A stretch of DNA of 17,697 bases from Parabacteroides sp. GTDB taxonomy: Bacteria; Bacteroidota; Bacteroidia; Bacteroidales; Tannerellaceae. Position 1 is the first letter of the stretch; every line of letters starts with the position of its first letter. The position numbers and the translations under genes were made by a program. Shown in pieces: positions 15,692-17,697 of this stretch. The notes under the pieces are model-generated. The model had not been told where the DNA came from. It made no database searches and saw only the letters and a list, made by a program, of their open reading frames with translations. The stretch spans positions 1 to 17,697 of the forward strand of contig JAHHQS010000076.1 in NCBI GenBank assembly GCA_020026285.1. The letters run 5' to 3'.

Positions 15692-16142
15692 CAATTCATA
15701 ATTTTTGCGCTAAAAAAAATTACATTTTATCACTCAACATATATCATTATGTTACAAAAATTGAATTGAAATCCATTTTTTCAATGTTTCACCTTATAAA
15801 AGATAAAGAAATAACCGTTGTTCTATAAATTTTTGCATCCAAAAAAAAAATTTAAAAATTTTATGCCATTACATATTTCTTTGTAATCTAAAGAAAAAAA
15901 CGACCCCAAAAGTTCAAGTTTAGCAGCAAACAGTTCTACACATATAAATGATCTACAAATTATCTTTCTCCATGAAGTATCATTTCTATGATTCACATCA
16001 AAAGTGGTTGATGTTTTTATTTCTTCGAACTTCCTTCAAAAGCCAAACAAGAACTAATAACCATTAATAAAAAACAGATAAAGTAATTTAGTCAGAATGT
16101 TAAGTAACAACTTCAAGTCTGATAAACACCAAAACAAAAAAA
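15692..16142. other. AT-rich control region upstream of SusC, no gene
   Basis: No convincing ORF or RNA gene. Long A/T tracts include eight A's at 15712-15719 and ten A's at 15841-15850. ATTTTTGCATCC (15829-15840) is an 11/12 inverted copy of GGGTGCAAAAAT (15656-15667) at the SusC promoter. It probably holds regulator sites for the operon, but none can be named. Confidence 0.4.
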
Positions 16143-16171
16143 GGAATGCCTTTCATCACGAAAGGCATTCC
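16143..16171 (-). terminator. Terminator of the second SusD-like gene
   Basis: GGAATGCCTTTC (16143-16154) pairs perfectly over 12 bp with GAAAGGCATTCC (16160-16171), 5-nt loop. On the - strand a U-run follows (complement of A's at 16136-16142). It lies about 100 bp after the stop at 16269; a small ATGTTT/AAACAT repeat (16204-16218) lies between. Confidence 0.85.
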
Positions 16172-16268
16172 CTGCGGTTTTGTATTTACTACATTATCAA
16201 AGCATGTTTATGAAACATAATATATTCATATCATCTCCGTTTTATGCTATACACAGATTATTTAAGTA

Positions 16269-17697
16269 TTAATACACACCTGAACGCTGATCCCACCACA
16301 TCTGTTTTCCCCAGAAGTCATCAACCACTTCCGCATTGAATTTGGCATTATGTTCAGAATTCAGATTACGTTCGGTATCCGGATATGGCGAACGGAAAGG
16401 AAGTGTATTATGATTTTTGTATTTTTCTGCTCTACCTGGTGCAATGTAATGGTCGGACGGAATACCGGTACGTCGATATAAAGACCAGCCTTCCATACCC
16501 TGCTTGAACATGGCAACCCATTCTTCGTACCAGATCTGTTCTTTCGAGCCGTTGAACTTTCCGGCACCTTCCAAATAAGCGGCAGCATCCGCTTCAGAAA
16601 GTCCGTTCTCTAAAATAGAAAAAGTGACAGCCTTGTTATAAGCTTCTTCGGCTGTGGTTCCTGTCTGATAACCCAACTTAGCCGCTTCGGCAATATGGAA
16701 ATAAACTTCAGCCACACGCATCCAAGGAGAGAAACCACCCAAGTCGATACCGAAACGTTTGCCCCATACAGAATACAAGGCAGCCTGCGGATTGGTTTCA
16801 GCTCCGATAACGTAACCGCGGTATACAGGCGAACCGTCGGTATAATCATCACTGCCCGGAACCTTGCTGGACGGAGTTGGTTCGCAATAGATTGGCAGAC
16901 GCGGATCGTTACGTTTCTGCAGATTATCGACAATCAGATCGGATGAACAGAACTCTACCTTTTTGATACGATAAGCGTCAGCAATCGGTTCGTAGTGATT
17001 GGAGTCGCCTCCATCCCACCAGAAGAAGGCATTGTCATCGTTCGATTCCATTACCGGATACTGAGCCGGGTTACCTAATATTTCTTCAATAGTAGATTTG
17101 GCCAGTTCTGGAGCTACCCCCGAGATACGGATAGCCAGACGCAGACGCAGGGAGTTACAGTATTTTCTCCATTTCATCACATTTCCTTTGAAAAGGATGT
17201 CACCTGTGGTAATATCGTCTTCACCACCAGCAGCAAAGCCATCGGCAGCCTCTTTCAGCAAGGCAAGCAGTGCCGGATAGATATCCTCCTGACGGTCGTA
17301 GTTCGGAACAAGGTATCCCTCATCCATACGGGCAGCTTCGGTGTAAGGCACATCGCGCCAGCGATCGGTTGCAATCTGCATGACAGTGGCTTCGATTACT
17401 TTAGCCACATTGAGCATATTAGGCGTACCTTCGGTACGCTTCTTGATATCTTTCACATTGTTCAGGATACGATAAACATAAGCCCAGTTGCTGTTCTGTA
17501 CACCCGGACGGAACTGGTATCTGGCCTCATCGATATAACTCATCTTCGCTACATATCCGGCAAAGGCACATGGTTCGTCGAGCATGAACCAACGGTCGTA
17601 GAACCGTGATGAAGTATTATAAATGGTATAAGCCAGAAGATTCTCGGTCGGCACATCTGCCGCATTATCAGGGTCTGTGTTTATTTCGTCGAACGCA
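16269..17697 (-). CDS. SusD/RagB-family lipoprotein, SusD-like_2 type, 5' end outside window
   Basis: 3' part of a nutrient-binding outer-membrane lipoprotein, about 476 codons visible. The reading frame stays open to the right edge, coding FDEINTDPDNAADVPTENLL, the usual near-N-terminal segment. The signal peptide and lipobox therefore lie just beyond the window, and an in-frame GTG at 17654 is not the start. Family landmarks are WRKYCNSLRLRLAIRI, DDNAFFWWDG, KRNDPRLPIY, VAEVYFHIAEAAKLGY and WVAMFKQGMEGWSLYRRTG. It belongs to a different SusD branch from the 10730-12310 gene. Its SusC partner is expected upstream (to the right). GC and codon use look clearly higher than in the neighbouring SusC/SusD pair. 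The ligand is unknown. Confidence 0.9.
   Translation of the reverse strand, partial: AFDEINTDPDNAADVPTENLLAYTIYNTSSRFYDRWFMLDEPCAFAGYVAKMSYIDEARYQFRPGVQNSNWAYVYRILNNVKDIKKRTEGTPNMLNVAKVIEATVMQIATDRWRDVPYTEAARMDEGYLVPNYDRQEDIYPALLALLKEAADGFAAGGEDDITTGDILFKGNVMKWRKYCNSLRLRLAIRISGVAPELAKSTIEEILGNPAQYPVMESNDDNAFFWWDGGDSNHYEPIADAYRIKKVEFCSSDLIVDNLQKRNDPRLPIYCEPTPSSKVPGSDDYTDGSPVYRGYVIGAETNPQAALYSVWGKRFGIDLGGFSPWMRVAEVYFHIAEAAKLGYQTGTTAEEAYNKAVTFSILENGLSEADAAAYLEGAGKFNGSKEQIWYEEWVAMFKQGMEGWSLYRRTGIPSDHYIAPGRAEKYKNHNTLPFRSPYPDTERNLNSEHNAKFNAEVVDDFWGKQMWWDQRSGVY

Noticed and set aside
15828..15835. Plus-strand promoter AATTTTTG
   Set aside because: It misses the first T of TAnnTTTG and has no -33 TTTG at about 19-21 nt; kept only as a repeat observation.
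16610..16933. Second frame of 107 residues inside the partial SusD-like gene
   Set aside because: It overlaps a clear SusD reading frame, and its composition is that of a frame-shifted translation.
17652..17654. GTG start for the second SusD-like gene
   Set aside because: The frame continues upstream to the window edge with typical SusD residues (FDEINTDPDN), so the true start is outside.

Overview
The window looks like chromosomal DNA of a Bacteroidales bacterium, probably Bacteroides/Phocaeicola-like. Three things point there: SusC/SusD pairs, lipoproteins with Bacteroidetes-type signal peptides, and promoters that fit TTTG-N19-TAnnTTTG rather than the sigma-70 consensus. Species cannot be settled from sequence alone. 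No rRNA, tRNA, CRISPR array, transposase or integrase was found.

Left part (1-7125, + strand): a tripartite RND multidrug efflux operon. It encodes a periplasmic adaptor lipoprotein, an inner-membrane HAE1-type pump and an outer-membrane TolC/OprM-type lipoprotein, the last two overlapping by ATGA. They are followed after 25 bp by a LpxA-like UDP-GlcNAc acyltransferase that keeps the catalytic His but differs at other active-site positions. The non-coding leader holds a promoter, an inverted repeat overlapping its -7 box, a hairpin with a U-run, and a 14-bp perfect palindrome just before the start codon. The set suggests an envelope-stress unit coupling export with lipid A or surface acylation (inference).

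Middle (7158-10333): a large cytoplasmic-looking TPR protein of unknown role (- strand) and a divergent nitroreductase-family flavoprotein (+ strand), sharing a 239-bp promoter region. A bidirectional hairpin terminator separates the TPR gene from the efflux operon.

Intergenic 10334-10729: only two convergent genes need terminators here, and both are visible. The roughly 200 bp between them hold several further inverted repeats that no gene explains.

Right part (10730-17697, - strand): a SusC (TonB-dependent transporter) plus SusD (glycan/nutrient-binding lipoprotein) pair with a well-formed promoter in A-tract-rich DNA. Upstream of it lies the 3' part of a second, different SusD-like gene (SusD-like_2 type) with its own terminator; it continues past the right edge. 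No carbohydrate-active enzymes, sigma/anti-sigma pair or hybrid two-component regulator are in view, so the substrates are unknown.

No clear-cut new system is present. The best leads are the structured 10461-10660 segment, the LpxA paralogue with changed active-site positions, and the layered leader of the efflux operon.
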